DNA of 64,000 nt from CBFDBF01 sp050287965 (GTDB lineage Bacteria; Pseudomonadota; Gammaproteobacteria; Chromatiales; Chromatiaceae), in NCBI GenBank assembly GCA_050287965.1, contig JBNKCX010000014.1:28686-92685 (forward strand), given 5' to 3'. The translations under genes and the position numbers were made by a program. The first letter of the stretch is position 1, and each line of letters opens with the position of its first letter. Below the pieces are notes generated by a model that was not told where the DNA came from, did not search any database, and saw only the letters and a list, made by a program, of their open reading frames with translations. Of the stretch, positions 33,742 to 41,638 are shown one piece after another.

Positions 33742-33776
33742 AACGACGCTACGCAGTGTCGGGATTGTGGAAATTT

Positions 33777-33807
33777 TATACTCTATCCGGACCTGTAGAT
33801 TCAGGTC
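33777..33807 (+). promoter_or_regulatory. Candidate promoter and operator before nlpD-rpoS
   Basis: TATACT at 33777-33782 could be a -10 box. Eight bases later lies a perfect inverted repeat, GACCTG (33790-33795) and CAGGTC (33802-33807), six bases apart, in the region where transcription would start. The -35 region is poor, which would fit an activated promoter or one read by another sigma factor. The regulator is unknown. Confidence 0.4.
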
Positions 33808-33833
33808 ACGTGTGAGGATAATTCTGGTAAGGA

Positions 33834-34724
33834 ATGGGGCGCGAACACAAGTCGGCTACTGTCACTGTTTTGATTGGCGTAGGCTGTAATCAAGCCTCGC
33901 GCCTTTCCCTCAATCGTTCCCGATTAACACCCCTGTTGCTGGTGGCTATTACCGCCATCGGCGGTCTCCTGAACGGGTGCAGTTCACCCGGACCGGCGCC
34001 GGTGGTGAGTCGTGAGTATCGGCAGACGGCGGCGAAACCCCGTGTCAGTTCCTACCAGGGCGGTTATTACCGGGTCAGGCGGGGGGATACCCTGTATTCG
34101 ATCGCCTGGCGTTTCGGCGTGGATTATCGTCAGATGGCCGCCTGGAACGGAGTTCGTCCCCCTTACACGATATTTCCCGGACAACGCATAAGGATAAAAC
34201 CGCCCACCGGCGTCAGGACGGCCTCAACACCGCGCAGCGGAACGTCTTCGTCCAGGAAAAGCACCACCACGGTTCCTCCGGCGAAGAGTGCGCCGAAGAA
34301 AACGGTGACTGCTTCCCAAAACGGCAAAGGCAATGTTCCAAGCAGTGTTAAGTTACGCTGGCAATGGCCGACAAAAGGGAAGGTGGTTCAGAGTTTCTCC
34401 AGCACCGATCCCGGTCGGAAAGGGATTAAGCTGGAAGGTAGTGCGGGAGAGGCGGTGTATGCCTCCGAAGCTGGAAAGGTTGTTTACAGTGGAAGTGGAC
34501 TGATCGGATATGGCAAGCTTATCATCGTTAAACATAACAACGATTATTTAAGCGCCTACGGTCACAACCGAAAACTTTTGGTGAAAGAAGGCGATCAGGT
34601 TCGCAGAGGAATGCGAATCGCCGAGATTGGATATAACGGATCCGGCCAGGCACTGCTCCATTTCGAAATCCGACGTAATGGAACTCCTGTTAATCCGGTT
34701 GCGCTGCTACCCAAACGCCGCTGA
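33834..34724 (+). CDS. nlpD: NlpD-like lipoprotein, LysM plus degenerate M23 peptidase domain
   Basis: 296 residues. An N-terminal hydrophobic stretch ends in the lipobox-like GLLNGCSS (Cys near residue 49, so the true start may be a later codon). A LysM domain (YYRVRRGDTLYSIAWRFG to PGQRIRIKP) and a Ser/Thr/Lys-rich linker follow, then an M23/LytM domain. In that domain the first metal-binding motif is KGIKLEGSAGEAVYA instead of H-x-G-x-D, while LLHFEIRRNG keeps the last His. Such a site is inactive in E. coli NlpD, which instead activates the amidase AmiC at division. It directly precedes rpoS, as in most gammaproteobacteria. Confidence 0.92.
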   Translation: MGREHKSATVTVLIGVGCNQASRLSLNRSRLTPLLLVAITAIGGLLNGCSSPGPAPVVSREYRQTAAKPRVSSYQGGYYRVRRGDTLYSIAWRFGVDYRQMAAWNGVRPPYTIFPGQRIRIKPPTGVRTASTPRSGTSSSRKSTTTVPPAKSAPKKTVTASQNGKGNVPSSVKLRWQWPTKGKVVQSFSSTDPGRKGIKLEGSAGEAVYASEAGKVVYSGSGLIGYGKLIIVKHNNDYLSAYGHNRKLLVKEGDQVRRGMRIAEIGYNGSGQALLHFEIRRNGTPVNPVALLPKRR

Positions 34725-34746
34725 TAGGCACTAGGAGACTACATAT

Positions 34747-35745
34747 ATGGGAAATTCGCCTGACAACGGGGATGAAGAGACCGAGGTCGATCTTCAGGAA
34801 GACGATGAGCTTCTGGAAAGTCCGGACGACGAGATAGAAGCTGAGTCAGAGGACGACGACAAGGATGACAAGGAAACGAGACGATATGCCACGGATGAAG
34901 AGATGACCGCAGCGCAGATGGATGCTACCCGCCTCTATCTCAATGAGATTGGAAACTCACAGCTGTTGACTGCCGAAGAAGAGGTTTATTTTGCGCGGCT
35001 GGCGCAAAAAGGGGATGTAGCCTCCAGACAACGCATGATCGAAAGCAATCTTCGCCTGGTGGTGAAGATTGCCCGTCGTTATATGAACCGGGGACTGGCA
35101 CTGCTGGATCTGATCGAGGAGGGCAACCTCGGACTGATCAGGGCGGTGGAGAAATTTGATCCGGAACGGGGTTTTCGTTTCTCGACCTATGCCACTTGGT
35201 GGATTCGCCAGACCATCGAGCGTGCGATTATGAATCAGACCCGGACTATCCGACTCCCTATTCATGTAGTTAAAGAGATAAATGTTTATCTTCGTGCGGC
35301 AAGGAAACTGGCACAGTCCCTCGACCATGAGCCGACCGCCGAAGAGATCGCGGATCTTCTGGAAAGGCCGATAGATGAAGTAAAACGAATGCTTGGTCTT
35401 AATGAGAGGGTGACATCTGTGGATACGCCCTTCGGCAAGGAAGCGGATAAGCCTCTGCTCGACACTATATCCGACAAGCAGTCACCGGATCCGACGGAAA
35501 GTATTCAAAACGACAATCTGAATGCAAACCTGGATTACTGGTTGAGTAAACTGAACGACAAGCAGCGGGAAGTGGTTGAGCGTCGGTTCGGGTTGCACGG
35601 CTACGAGAATTCCACGTTGGAGGAAGTGGCGAACGAACTGGGAGTGACCCGAGAACGCGTACGCCAGATTCAGATGGACGGCTTACGGCGCCTGCGCATG
35701 ATTCTGGAGAAGGACGGGTTCTCCATTGATTCCATTTTCAAGTGA
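34747..35745 (+). CDS. rpoS: RNA polymerase sigma factor RpoS
   Basis: 332 residues of the sigma-70 family. Region 1.2 (DATRLYLNEIGNSQLLTAEEE), region 2 (MIESNLRLVVKIARRYMNRGLALLDLIEEGNLGL and FSTYATWWIRQTIERAIMNQ), region 3 (LPIHVVKEINVYLRAARKLA) and region 4 (LEEVANELGVTRERVRQIQ) are in order. It directs stationary-phase and stress genes. The N-terminal 45 residues are very acidic and longer than a minimal RpoS start, but the place next to nlpD makes the assignment firm. Some promoter activity probably lies in nlpD, as in E. coli. A repeat-rich intergenic segment begins four bases after the stop. Confidence 0.97.
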   Translation: MGNSPDNGDEETEVDLQEDDELLESPDDEIEAESEDDDKDDKETRRYATDEEMTAAQMDATRLYLNEIGNSQLLTAEEEVYFARLAQKGDVASRQRMIESNLRLVVKIARRYMNRGLALLDLIEEGNLGLIRAVEKFDPERGFRFSTYATWWIRQTIERAIMNQTRTIRLPIHVVKEINVYLRAARKLAQSLDHEPTAEEIADLLERPIDEVKRMLGLNERVTSVDTPFGKEADKPLLDTISDKQSPDPTESIQNDNLNANLDYWLSKLNDKQREVVERRFGLHGYENSTLEEVANELGVTRERVRQIQMDGLRRLRMILEKDGFSIDSIFK

Positions 35746-35748
35746 TTA

Positions 35749-35912
35749 TCTGAAAAGTTAGAAGCTAGAAGTACGTAGGGCGGGCTGTGCCTCCGCTTTT
35801 CCGAAATTCCCGCTTATTACCGTAGGCCCCGCTTGACCTACGTTGCTTTGCGCCTCCGCGCCTTTGCGTTCTCTGCGTTGACTCTGCGGGCTCGAAATCA
35901 GGGCTTTTCAGA
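35749..35912. repeat. Repeat-rich insert after rpoS with inverted ends
   Basis: A 164-bp non-coding stretch bounded by the perfect inverted repeat TCTGAAAAG (35749-35757) and CTTTTCAGA (35904-35912). Inside are two heptamers (GTTAGAA GCTAGAA) like those near eno, a CGTAGG...CCTACG inverted pair (35775-35842 region), and at 35846-35879 a 34-bp sequence (CTTTGCGCCTCCGCGCCTTT and on) that recurs with one difference at 59001-59034. Confidence 0.7.
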
Positions 35913-35936
35913 TGCCGGGCCGGCCTTCTCCCGGAT

Positions 35937-36491
35937 CTATTTGAACTCGGGATAGGTCAATATGGTGACGATACCGCGTACCTCCATATCCCCGGGGTTA
36001 TGGTAATTGTGTTTAACATTGCCGCGAAAATGGGCGGTGTCTCCCTCGCGCAGACGTACCTCTTCACCGGCCACTTCCAGATTCAATTCTCCGGAGAGGA
36101 TATAAAGATACTCCTCACTGCCAGGAGGGTGGGGTTTTCCGGGAAACATGGAGTTTCCATCGAGGATAAAGATCTGCTGCAGCAGCTCCGGGGAGCTTAC
36201 GGGGGAGATGGTCGTGGCCAGGTACTGGCCTTCCCTCGATTCCATTTGTCGCATCTCTTCTCCGCGTATCACCTCGATCCGGTTACGCTGCTGTTCCAGC
36301 AGGCTGTCGATGGTGGCGTCCAGCGCAATCGCTATCTTGTAGACCGCCGCAAGACTGGGATTGGAATCATCCTTTTCGATCGTGGCCAGCGTCGCTCGGG
36401 GGATGTCCGCCAGATCCGCCAGCTGCTGCTGGGTCATGTTGCGTTTGGCTCGTAGTTCCCGAATTCTGTTTCCAACGAGGTTGGTAATCAT
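35937..36491 (-). CDS. XRE-family regulator with C-terminal cupin
   Basis: 184 residues. An N-terminal helix-turn-helix (about 8-62: IRELRAKRNMTQQQLADLA then DIPRATLATIEKDDSNPSLA) is followed by a cupin_2 domain (about 105-180) with GKPHPPGSEEYLYILSGELNLEVAGEEVRL and the second motif GDTAHFRGNVKHNYHNPG. This architecture is a common transcription regulator that senses a small molecule or metal through the cupin. It is divergent from the superoxide reductase gene, and the shared 180-bp gap holds an inverted repeat, so it probably controls itself and that gene. Confidence 0.92.
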   Translation of the reverse strand: MITNLVGNRIRELRAKRNMTQQQLADLADIPRATLATIEKDDSNPSLAAVYKIAIALDATIDSLLEQQRNRIEVIRGEEMRQMESREGQYLATTISPVSSPELLQQIFILDGNSMFPGKPHPPGSEEYLYILSGELNLEVAGEEVRLREGDTAHFRGNVKHNYHNPGDMEVRGIVTILTYPEFK

Positions 36492-36671
36492 TGGGATATT
36501 GATTCTCCAGTGATATAAATATGACGAATAGACAACAAAATTGTTGCTATATTGAAATTTTTCTTGACTAATTGCAACCGGAAAGACAGAATATCGACAA
36601 ATTTGATGATAGTAAAGATTTTTACGGGAATTTAATTCGTTAATATATTCAATTAGTTAAAGGAGAGAGTC
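36492..36671. promoter_or_regulatory. Divergent promoter region, regulator and superoxide reductase
   Basis: AT-rich 180 bases. The inverted repeat CAACA (36533-36537) and TGTTG (36542-36546), four bases apart, within a larger imperfect ATAG(A)CAACA...TGTTGCTAT, is a candidate operator for the XRE-cupin protein. TTGACT at 36564-36569, with CAGAAT 17 bases later (36587-36592), could be the sorA promoter. A strong ribosome site AAAGGAGAG stands just before ATG 36672. Confidence 0.5.
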
Positions 36672-37061
36672 ATGCCTCTTGTTAATCGTTATGTCGACAT
36701 CTCGCAGGTGGATAAAGAGCAGAAGAAGGACTACATCGACCGTCATTCCCCCTTCGTCCATTGTGAAAGCACGGCCAAGCCCAATGAAAAGTTCGCGGTC
36801 ACGGTGAAAATGGGTAATGAGTACGCCCATCCGGATGACAGTGATCACCACATCCGTTCCATACAGCTTTACAATGGTAATACACTATTGGCGGAAGCCA
36901 GTTTTCCGGCGGGGACTCTGGGGGGTGACGGTACCAAGGGCAATGCGGAAATTACTTTCAATATCGTGCCTGTGGCGGGAATCCTGTCACTCAGCGCCAT
37001 GTCGTACTGTACCAAGCACGGTATTTGGGAAAGTGACCCGGTAGAGGTCAACGTAGCCTAG
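36672..37061 (+). CDS. Superoxide reductase (neelaredoxin type)
   Basis: 129 residues, one-domain (class II) superoxide reductase, reducing superoxide to hydrogen peroxide without making oxygen. The iron ligands expected for the family are visible: His25 in DRHSPFV, His53 and His59/60 in EYAHPDDSDHH, and Cys113 and His116 in SYCTKHGIW. The loop residue that is usually Lys in EKH is Arg here (DRH), a conservative change. No desulforedoxin iron domain is present. It is followed by a peroxiredoxin gene that could remove the peroxide product. Confidence 0.88.
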   Translation: MPLVNRYVDISQVDKEQKKDYIDRHSPFVHCESTAKPNEKFAVTVKMGNEYAHPDDSDHHIRSIQLYNGNTLLAEASFPAGTLGGDGTKGNAEITFNIVPVAGILSLSAMSYCTKHGIWESDPVEVNVA

Positions 37062-37174
37062 TAAAACGAAAATCACAGATACAAGGAGATGCCGGTCGGG
37101 GAGAGGGAATCTATTCCTCTCCTCCGGGACCGGAAACAAACCGATCAACAGTCTAGCAACCTGGAGAAACCACA

Positions 37175-37771
37175 ATGAGCGTATTAGTAGGAAAAGCTGC
37201 CCCGGATTTTAAGGTGCTGGCGGTAATGCCGGACAACAGTTTTCAGGAAATATCTTTAGCGGATTACAAAGGGAAATATGTGGTCCTGTTTTTCTATCCA
37301 CTTGATTTTACTTTTGTTTGTCCCTCGGAGATCATCGCTTTCGATCATCGATTAAATGAATTCAAGGCGCGAAATGTGGAAGTGCTTGCGGTTTCCATCG
37401 ACTCTCATTTTACCCACCTCGCCTGGAAGAACACGGATGTAAAAAACGGTGGTATCGGTAACGTCCAGTTTCCGATGATTGCGGATATCAATAAGCAAAT
37501 CACTGATGCCTATGATATGCGCACCGAACCCGGTATCGCCCTGCGCGGTTCCTTCCTGATCGACAAAGACGGCGTTGTCCAGCATCAGGTGGTAAACGCC
37601 TTGTCTTTGGGCCGCAACGTCGATGAGATGCTGCGTATGGTGGACGCACTGCAGTTTACCGAGGAGCACGGTGAGGTCTGTCCGGCCGGTTGGAATAAGG
37701 GTGATACCGGTATGCAGGCTTCCACGGAGGGCGTGGCCAAGTATCTGGCTGAACATTCCGACGAGCTTTGA
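37175..37771 (+). CDS. Typical 2-Cys peroxiredoxin (AhpC/Prx1 type)
   Basis: 198 residues. The peroxidatic motif FYPLDFTFVCPSE places Cys49, and the resolving Cys is in EVCPAGW near residue 168; GGIG and the C-terminal YL segments suggest a sensitive, hyperoxidation-prone type. It reduces hydrogen peroxide and organic peroxides using thioredoxin or a similar donor. It follows the superoxide reductase gene by about 110 bases in the same direction and ends with a strong terminator, so the two genes probably make one antioxidant operon. Confidence 0.96.
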   Translation: MSVLVGKAAPDFKVLAVMPDNSFQEISLADYKGKYVVLFFYPLDFTFVCPSEIIAFDHRLNEFKARNVEVLAVSIDSHFTHLAWKNTDVKNGGIGNVQFPMIADINKQITDAYDMRTEPGIALRGSFLIDKDGVVQHQVVNALSLGRNVDEMLRMVDALQFTEEHGEVCPAGWNKGDTGMQASTEGVAKYLAEHSDEL

Positions 37772-37800
37772 TCGTTCGTCCTGACTGCGGACCACGGAAG

Positions 37801-37830
37801 GAGGGCCCCCTGGAGGGGCCCTCTTTTTTT
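37801..37830 (+). terminator. Rho-independent terminator after the peroxiredoxin gene
   Basis: Perfect nine-base stem GAGGGCCCC / GGGGCCCTC with a five-base loop, followed by seven T residues. It ends the sor-prx transcript before the cco cluster. Confidence 0.95.
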
Positions 37831-38185
37831 AGAGGGGTTATAAAATAGCCCGACGGTTTTTTAATTGACAGAATTCCTCGGAATTAGCGGCGTCGATTGA
37901 ACGGCGATACCCGGTTTTTTTTGCCAAACAACAAACTCTCATAGAAATATTCGATCTCGTCCATAAAAACTATTAACAGTTTAATTTATGTGGTTAAATA
38001 ACAGTGGCTTAGCGGAGTTTTTCGTTACGGCTGTTACTCAAGATAGTCGAGTAACTTCTTGACATTTATTACGTATAAGTATGTTATATGCCACAGCTAA
38101 AACCCGGGTTGGTTTGGTTTTGGTTTATGGCTCATTTCCTTTGAGTTGATTTCTGTTTTACCTCAAGAAAAATTAAGGGGGGTCC
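37831..38185 (+). promoter_or_regulatory. AT-rich leader region of the cbb3 oxidase operon, with promoter
   Basis: No gene is seen. A sigma-70-type promoter is likely at 38059-38087: TTGACA (38059-38064), 17 bases, TGTTAT (38082-38087), leaving a leader of about 95 bases. Upstream are two inverted repeats, AATTCC-tc-GGAATT (37872-37885) and AAACT-attaac-AGTTT (37967-37982). I looked for an FNR/ANR site (TTGAT-N4-ATCAA) and did not find one. A purine-rich AAGGGGGG ribosome site lies before ATG 38186. Confidence 0.65.
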
Positions 38186-39619
38186 ATGGAAGCCGCTGCT
38201 GAGCAAAAGTACAACTTCGATGTTGTACGCTGGTTTGCCGTTCTAGCCTCTGTCTACCTTGTCGTAGGTGCTCTGGTCGGTGTGTATATCGCCGCCGAGC
38301 TGGCATGGCCGGTATTAAACTTCGATATACCATATATAACATTCGGGCGTATTCGCCCGCTCCATACCAATGCTGTGATCTTTGCGTTCGGGGGATGCAC
38401 CCTGATGGCAACAGGTTTCTACAGCGTACAGCGTTCCTGTCAGACGCGGCTGTGGAGTGATAAGTTGGCTTGGTTCACCTTCTTCGGGTGGAACCTGATC
38501 ATTGTGCTGGCCGTCATCTCCTACCCGCTGGGTATCACCTCAGGTATGGAGTACGCCGAGCTGGAATGGCCGATCGATCTTCTGGTCGCGGTGGTTTGGC
38601 TCTCGTTCTTCTTCAATTTCGTGATGACCGTCGCCAAGCGCCAGACCTCGCACATTTATGTGTCGAACTGGTTCTTCATGGGCATGATGGTGATGATCAC
38701 CTACCTGCATGTCGTCAGGAGTCTTGAGGTTCCGGTGAGCCTGACCGATTCCTACGCCCTGTTTTCCGGGGTGCAGGACGCCATGATCCAGTGGTGGTGG
38801 GGTCACAACGCAGTAGGTTTCTACCTGACTGCGGGTTTCCTGGGCATCATGTACTATTTCGTGCCGAAGCAGGCGGGCCGTCCGGTCTACTCATACCGTC
38901 TTTCCGTGATCCACTTCTGGGCACTGATGTTCGGTTATGTCTGGCTGGGTCCCCACCATCTGCAATACACGGCGCTTCCTGACTGGGCCGGCTCCCTCGG
39001 TGCCATCGTCTCCGTCGCCATGATCATCCCCTCCTGGGGTGGTGCGGTGAACGGCATGATGACCCTGTCCGGTGCCTGGGATAAGTTGCGTACCGACTAC
39101 ATCCTGCGCTTCCTGATCATGTCTCTGGCCTTCTACGCCATGTCCACCTTCGAAGGTCCGGTCATGTCTCTGAAGACCGTTAACGCTCTGTCCCACTACA
39201 CCGACTGGACCGTTGGTCACGTTCACTCCGGTGCCCTGGGCTGGGTTGCCATGGTCGGTATCGGTGCCCTGTACCACATCTACATGCGTACCTTCCACAC
39301 CCAGATGTGGTCGCAGAAATTGATCAATGCCCATTTCTGGACCACTACCATCGGTGCGGTGGTTTACATTGTCGCCATGTGGGTGTCCGGTATCATGCAG
39401 GGCCTGATGTGGCGTGCCTATGACGAATACGGCACTCTGGCCTACACCTTTGCCGAATCTGTGGAAGCGATGCACCCCTACTACGCCATGCGTTTTGTCG
39501 GCGGTACCATCTTCTTCCTTGGCACGCTCTTGATGGTTGTCAATGTGCTGATGACGGTGAAGAAGGCTGCATCTGAAGGCAGCCTGCGGCAGGCCAAGAC
39601 TGCTGTTGCCGGCGCTTAA
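38186..39619 (+). CDS. ccoN: cbb3-type cytochrome c oxidase subunit I
   Basis: 477 residues, about twelve membrane helices. Heme and copper ligands are recognisable: FGRIRPLHTNAVIFAF, MIQWWWGHNAVGFYLTAGFLG (His of the copper site), VWLGPHHLQYTALPDW with the His pair, and NALSHYTDWTVGHVHSGALGW for the two heme-b irons. It is the catalytic subunit of the high-affinity oxygen reductase in the inner membrane. It begins ccoNOQP with the usual order. Confidence 0.98.
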   Translation: MEAAAEQKYNFDVVRWFAVLASVYLVVGALVGVYIAAELAWPVLNFDIPYITFGRIRPLHTNAVIFAFGGCTLMATGFYSVQRSCQTRLWSDKLAWFTFFGWNLIIVLAVISYPLGITSGMEYAELEWPIDLLVAVVWLSFFFNFVMTVAKRQTSHIYVSNWFFMGMMVMITYLHVVRSLEVPVSLTDSYALFSGVQDAMIQWWWGHNAVGFYLTAGFLGIMYYFVPKQAGRPVYSYRLSVIHFWALMFGYVWLGPHHLQYTALPDWAGSLGAIVSVAMIIPSWGGAVNGMMTLSGAWDKLRTDYILRFLIMSLAFYAMSTFEGPVMSLKTVNALSHYTDWTVGHVHSGALGWVAMVGIGALYHIYMRTFHTQMWSQKLINAHFWTTTIGAVVYIVAMWVSGIMQGLMWRAYDEYGTLAYTFAESVEAMHPYYAMRFVGGTIFFLGTLLMVVNVLMTVKKAASEGSLRQAKTAVAGA

Positions 39620-39636
39620 TAGGGGGAGACAAGAAA

Positions 39637-40350
39637 ATGGCTAACAATGTAGAACCCAAAAACTTCCAGGAAAGAATGGAAGTTAATGTCTGGTTGTTTA
39701 TTATCGTCCTGGCAGTGGCGCTTACCGTGGGTGGTATTGTGGAAATCGTTCCGCTGTTCCTTATCAGCAATACGATGGAACACAATAACGCACCTGAAAT
39801 CGTCTGGCAGCGTGGCGCGGGTGATACCCTCGCTGACTGGAAGGCGGGTGACGGTGTTCGCCCCTATACTCCACTTGAGCTGAAAGGCCGTGACATCTAC
39901 ATCCGTGAGGGCTGCTATCTGTGCCACTCACAGATGATTCGTCCGTTCCGTGACGAGAAGGATCGCTATGGCCACTATTCGCTCGCATCCGAGTCCATGT
40001 ACGACCACCCCTTCCAGTGGGGTTCCAAGCGTACCGGTCCGGACCTGGCTCGGGTTGGCGGCAAGTACTCCGACGATTGGCACCGCAAGCATCTGCGGGC
40101 CCCCCGTTCGGTGGTGCCTGAGTCCGTCATGCCGAACTATCCCTGGCTGAAGGATACTCCGGTGGACAATTCCGACATCAAGACCCGTATGACGGTTATG
40201 AGTCTGCTGGGTGTTCCCTACAACGAAGGGGATATGGATAGTGCGCCGGCGCAGCTGGAAGGCAAGTCCGAGGAAGACGCGGTCGTAGCCTACCTGCAGG
40301 TGCTGGGTACCATGGCCAAGCTGGACGAGAGCAAGGTCTATCGTGAGTAG
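39637..40350 (+). CDS. ccoO: cbb3-type cytochrome c oxidase subunit II (monoheme cytochrome c)
   Basis: 237 residues: one N-terminal membrane helix (about 17-40) and a periplasmic domain with heme motif CYLCH at 93-97 (IREGCYLCHSQMIRPF). Met-rich segments such as PESVMPNYPWL supply the axial ligand. The sequence GPDLARVGGKYSDDWHRKHL is a family hallmark. It carries electrons from CcoP to the binuclear centre. Its last eight bases overlap the ccoQ start (GTG). Confidence 0.97.
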   Translation: MANNVEPKNFQERMEVNVWLFIIVLAVALTVGGIVEIVPLFLISNTMEHNNAPEIVWQRGAGDTLADWKAGDGVRPYTPLELKGRDIYIREGCYLCHSQMIRPFRDEKDRYGHYSLASESMYDHPFQWGSKRTGPDLARVGGKYSDDWHRKHLRAPRSVVPESVMPNYPWLKDTPVDNSDIKTRMTVMSLLGVPYNEGDMDSAPAQLEGKSEEDAVVAYLQVLGTMAKLDESKVYRE

Positions 40351-40561
40351 CCTGGAGCAGTTCTTCCATACCGATTGGGAGGCGATGACCATCAATGACT
40401 GGATCATTTTGGTCACGACGGTGGTCATCTTCCTCCTGATGGTAGGGGCTTACTTTTACGCCTTACGTCCGAGCAACCGGGAGAAGCTTGAGTCATTCAA
40501 ATCCATCCCGTTCGAGGACGACACAACAGATAATAGTGGAGATAAAAATGGCGGAGAATAA
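40343..40561 (+). CDS. ccoQ: cbb3-type oxidase subunit IV, CcoQ
   Basis: 72 residues from GTG 40343: one membrane helix (DWIILVTTVVIFLLMVGAYF) followed by a polar, acidic tail with YALRPSNREKLESFKSIPFE. Small CcoQ subunits of this form stabilise the oxidase complex, and the YALRPSNRE-type junction is common in the family. It overlaps ccoO by eight bases and ccoP by 14 bases, so the three are closely coupled. Confidence 0.92.
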   Translation: MSSLEQFFHTDWEAMTINDWIILVTTVVIFLLMVGAYFYALRPSNREKLESFKSIPFEDDTTDNSGDKNGGE

Positions 40562-41399
40562 TCCTTATCCGGGTGAAAACAACACCGGACATGTTTGGGA
40601 CGATGATCTGCGGGAGCTGGAGAACCCGCCACCGAGCTGGTGGATGCTGGCCTTCTGGGCGAGCGTTGCCGGTTGGGTGATCTACGGTATCCTCTATCCT
40701 ACCTGGCCGCTGATTGGTCAGAAGGGATTCACCCAGGGCATCCTGGGCTGGACCCAGATGCAGGAATACAACGCGGGTGTGGATGAGATCACGGCAAAAC
40801 GCGCTGAGTTCGAAGACAAGATCGCCGGCATGACGGCCGCGGAGATCTTGAACGATCCGAACCTGGCGGCCTATACCGAGGCGGCGACCAAGGTGCTGTT
40901 CGGTGACAATTGTGCAGCCTGCCACGGCGGCGGCGGACAGGGCGGCCCCGGCTTCCCGGTTCTGGCTGACGACGACTGGCTTTACGGCGGCAGCATCGGC
41001 ACCATTCAGCAGACCATCACCATGGGTCGTCGGGGTGTCATGACCGCGCACGGGAAGCTCCTCTCATCCGCTGAGATCGACTCCCTGGCGCAGTCCGTGA
41101 TGAACGGTGATCCGGCCGGCAACCCGCTGTTCGCTCAGAAAGGCTGTATCGCCTGTCACGGCATGGACGGCAAGGGTATAGCCGCCCTGGGTTCGGCCAA
41201 TCTGACCGACAAGGTCTGGCGCTTTAAGGAAGATGATCAGCTGGCCAGCATCAAATACACCATTACCCATGGTGTGAATGATACGACCGATCCCATGACA
41301 CGCCAGGCTCAGATGCCAACCTTTGGAGGCGGTAAGCTTTCCAAGGACGACATCAAGAAGTTGGCGGTCTACGTCTATAAGTTGGGCGGTGGTCAGTAA
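40548..41399 (+). CDS. ccoP: cbb3-type oxidase subunit III (diheme cytochrome c)
   Basis: 283 residues from ATG 40548, inside the ccoQ 3-prime end. A short N-terminal segment with HVWDDDLRELENPPPSWW precedes a membrane helix (about 31-50), then two cytochrome c domains with CAACH (122-126) and CIACH (200-204). Met ligands lie in GRRGVMTAHG and RQAQMPTFGGG. It receives electrons from soluble or membrane cytochromes and passes them to CcoO. Confidence 0.97.
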   Translation: MAENNPYPGENNTGHVWDDDLRELENPPPSWWMLAFWASVAGWVIYGILYPTWPLIGQKGFTQGILGWTQMQEYNAGVDEITAKRAEFEDKIAGMTAAEILNDPNLAAYTEAATKVLFGDNCAACHGGGGQGGPGFPVLADDDWLYGGSIGTIQQTITMGRRGVMTAHGKLLSSAEIDSLAQSVMNGDPAGNPLFAQKGCIACHGMDGKGIAALGSANLTDKVWRFKEDDQLASIKYTITHGVNDTTDPMTRQAQMPTFGGGKLSKDDIKKLAVYVYKLGGGQ

Positions 41400-41428
41400 T
41401 ACTTGTCCGTATATGCTTGAGGTTGGTT

Positions 41429-41454
41429 TACACGGGAGTTTCGGCTCCCGTGTA
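41429..41454 (+). other. Perfect 10-bp hairpin after ccoP
   Basis: TACACGGGAG and CTCCCGTGTA form a perfect ten-base stem around the six-base loop TTTCGG, 30 bases after the ccoP stop. There is no T run, so it is more likely an mRNA-stability or processing element than a terminator; it stands between ccoP and the small downstream ORF. Confidence 0.7.
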
Positions 41455-41484
41455 GTTCCACAACAAATCTAGAAGGGGTGTATC

Positions 41485-41607
41485 ATGGAATTAAGTGATC
41501 CGGTCGTCTGGGGTTCTGCCCTAACGGTGATAATTGCTACGGGTGTCCTTGTGTTTTTGGGCTTCAAGGCCAAAAAGCTGATGGACAAGGACTCTAAAAA
41601 CCACTGA
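41485..41607 (+). CDS. 40-residue single-helix membrane protein, cbb3-associated
   Basis: A short ORF of 41 codons: ATG 41485, preceded by GAAGGGG, reading MELSDPVVWGSALTVIIATG, then a hydrophobic VLVFLGFKAKK, a KLMDKDSKNH tail and TGA at 41605-41607. It has one membrane helix (about residues 9-26) with a basic C-terminal end. It sits between a ten-base hairpin and a terminator, in line with ccoNOQP. Tiny membrane subunits (CcoM in Pseudomonas stutzeri, CcoQ) are known in cbb3 oxidases, so this may be one more subunit; it is not recognisably the same sequence. It may equally be a member of a family of short uncharacterised membrane proteins. Confidence 0.72.
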   Translation: MELSDPVVWGSALTVIIATGVLVFLGFKAKKLMDKDSKNH

Positions 41608-41638
41608 TTTGCTTTTGGTATTCAGTCTGAAGTTTGGG

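Noticed and set aside
37831..38185. FNR/ANR site upstream of ccoN
   Set aside because: Partial TTGA and TCAA pieces are present, but never at the right spacing.
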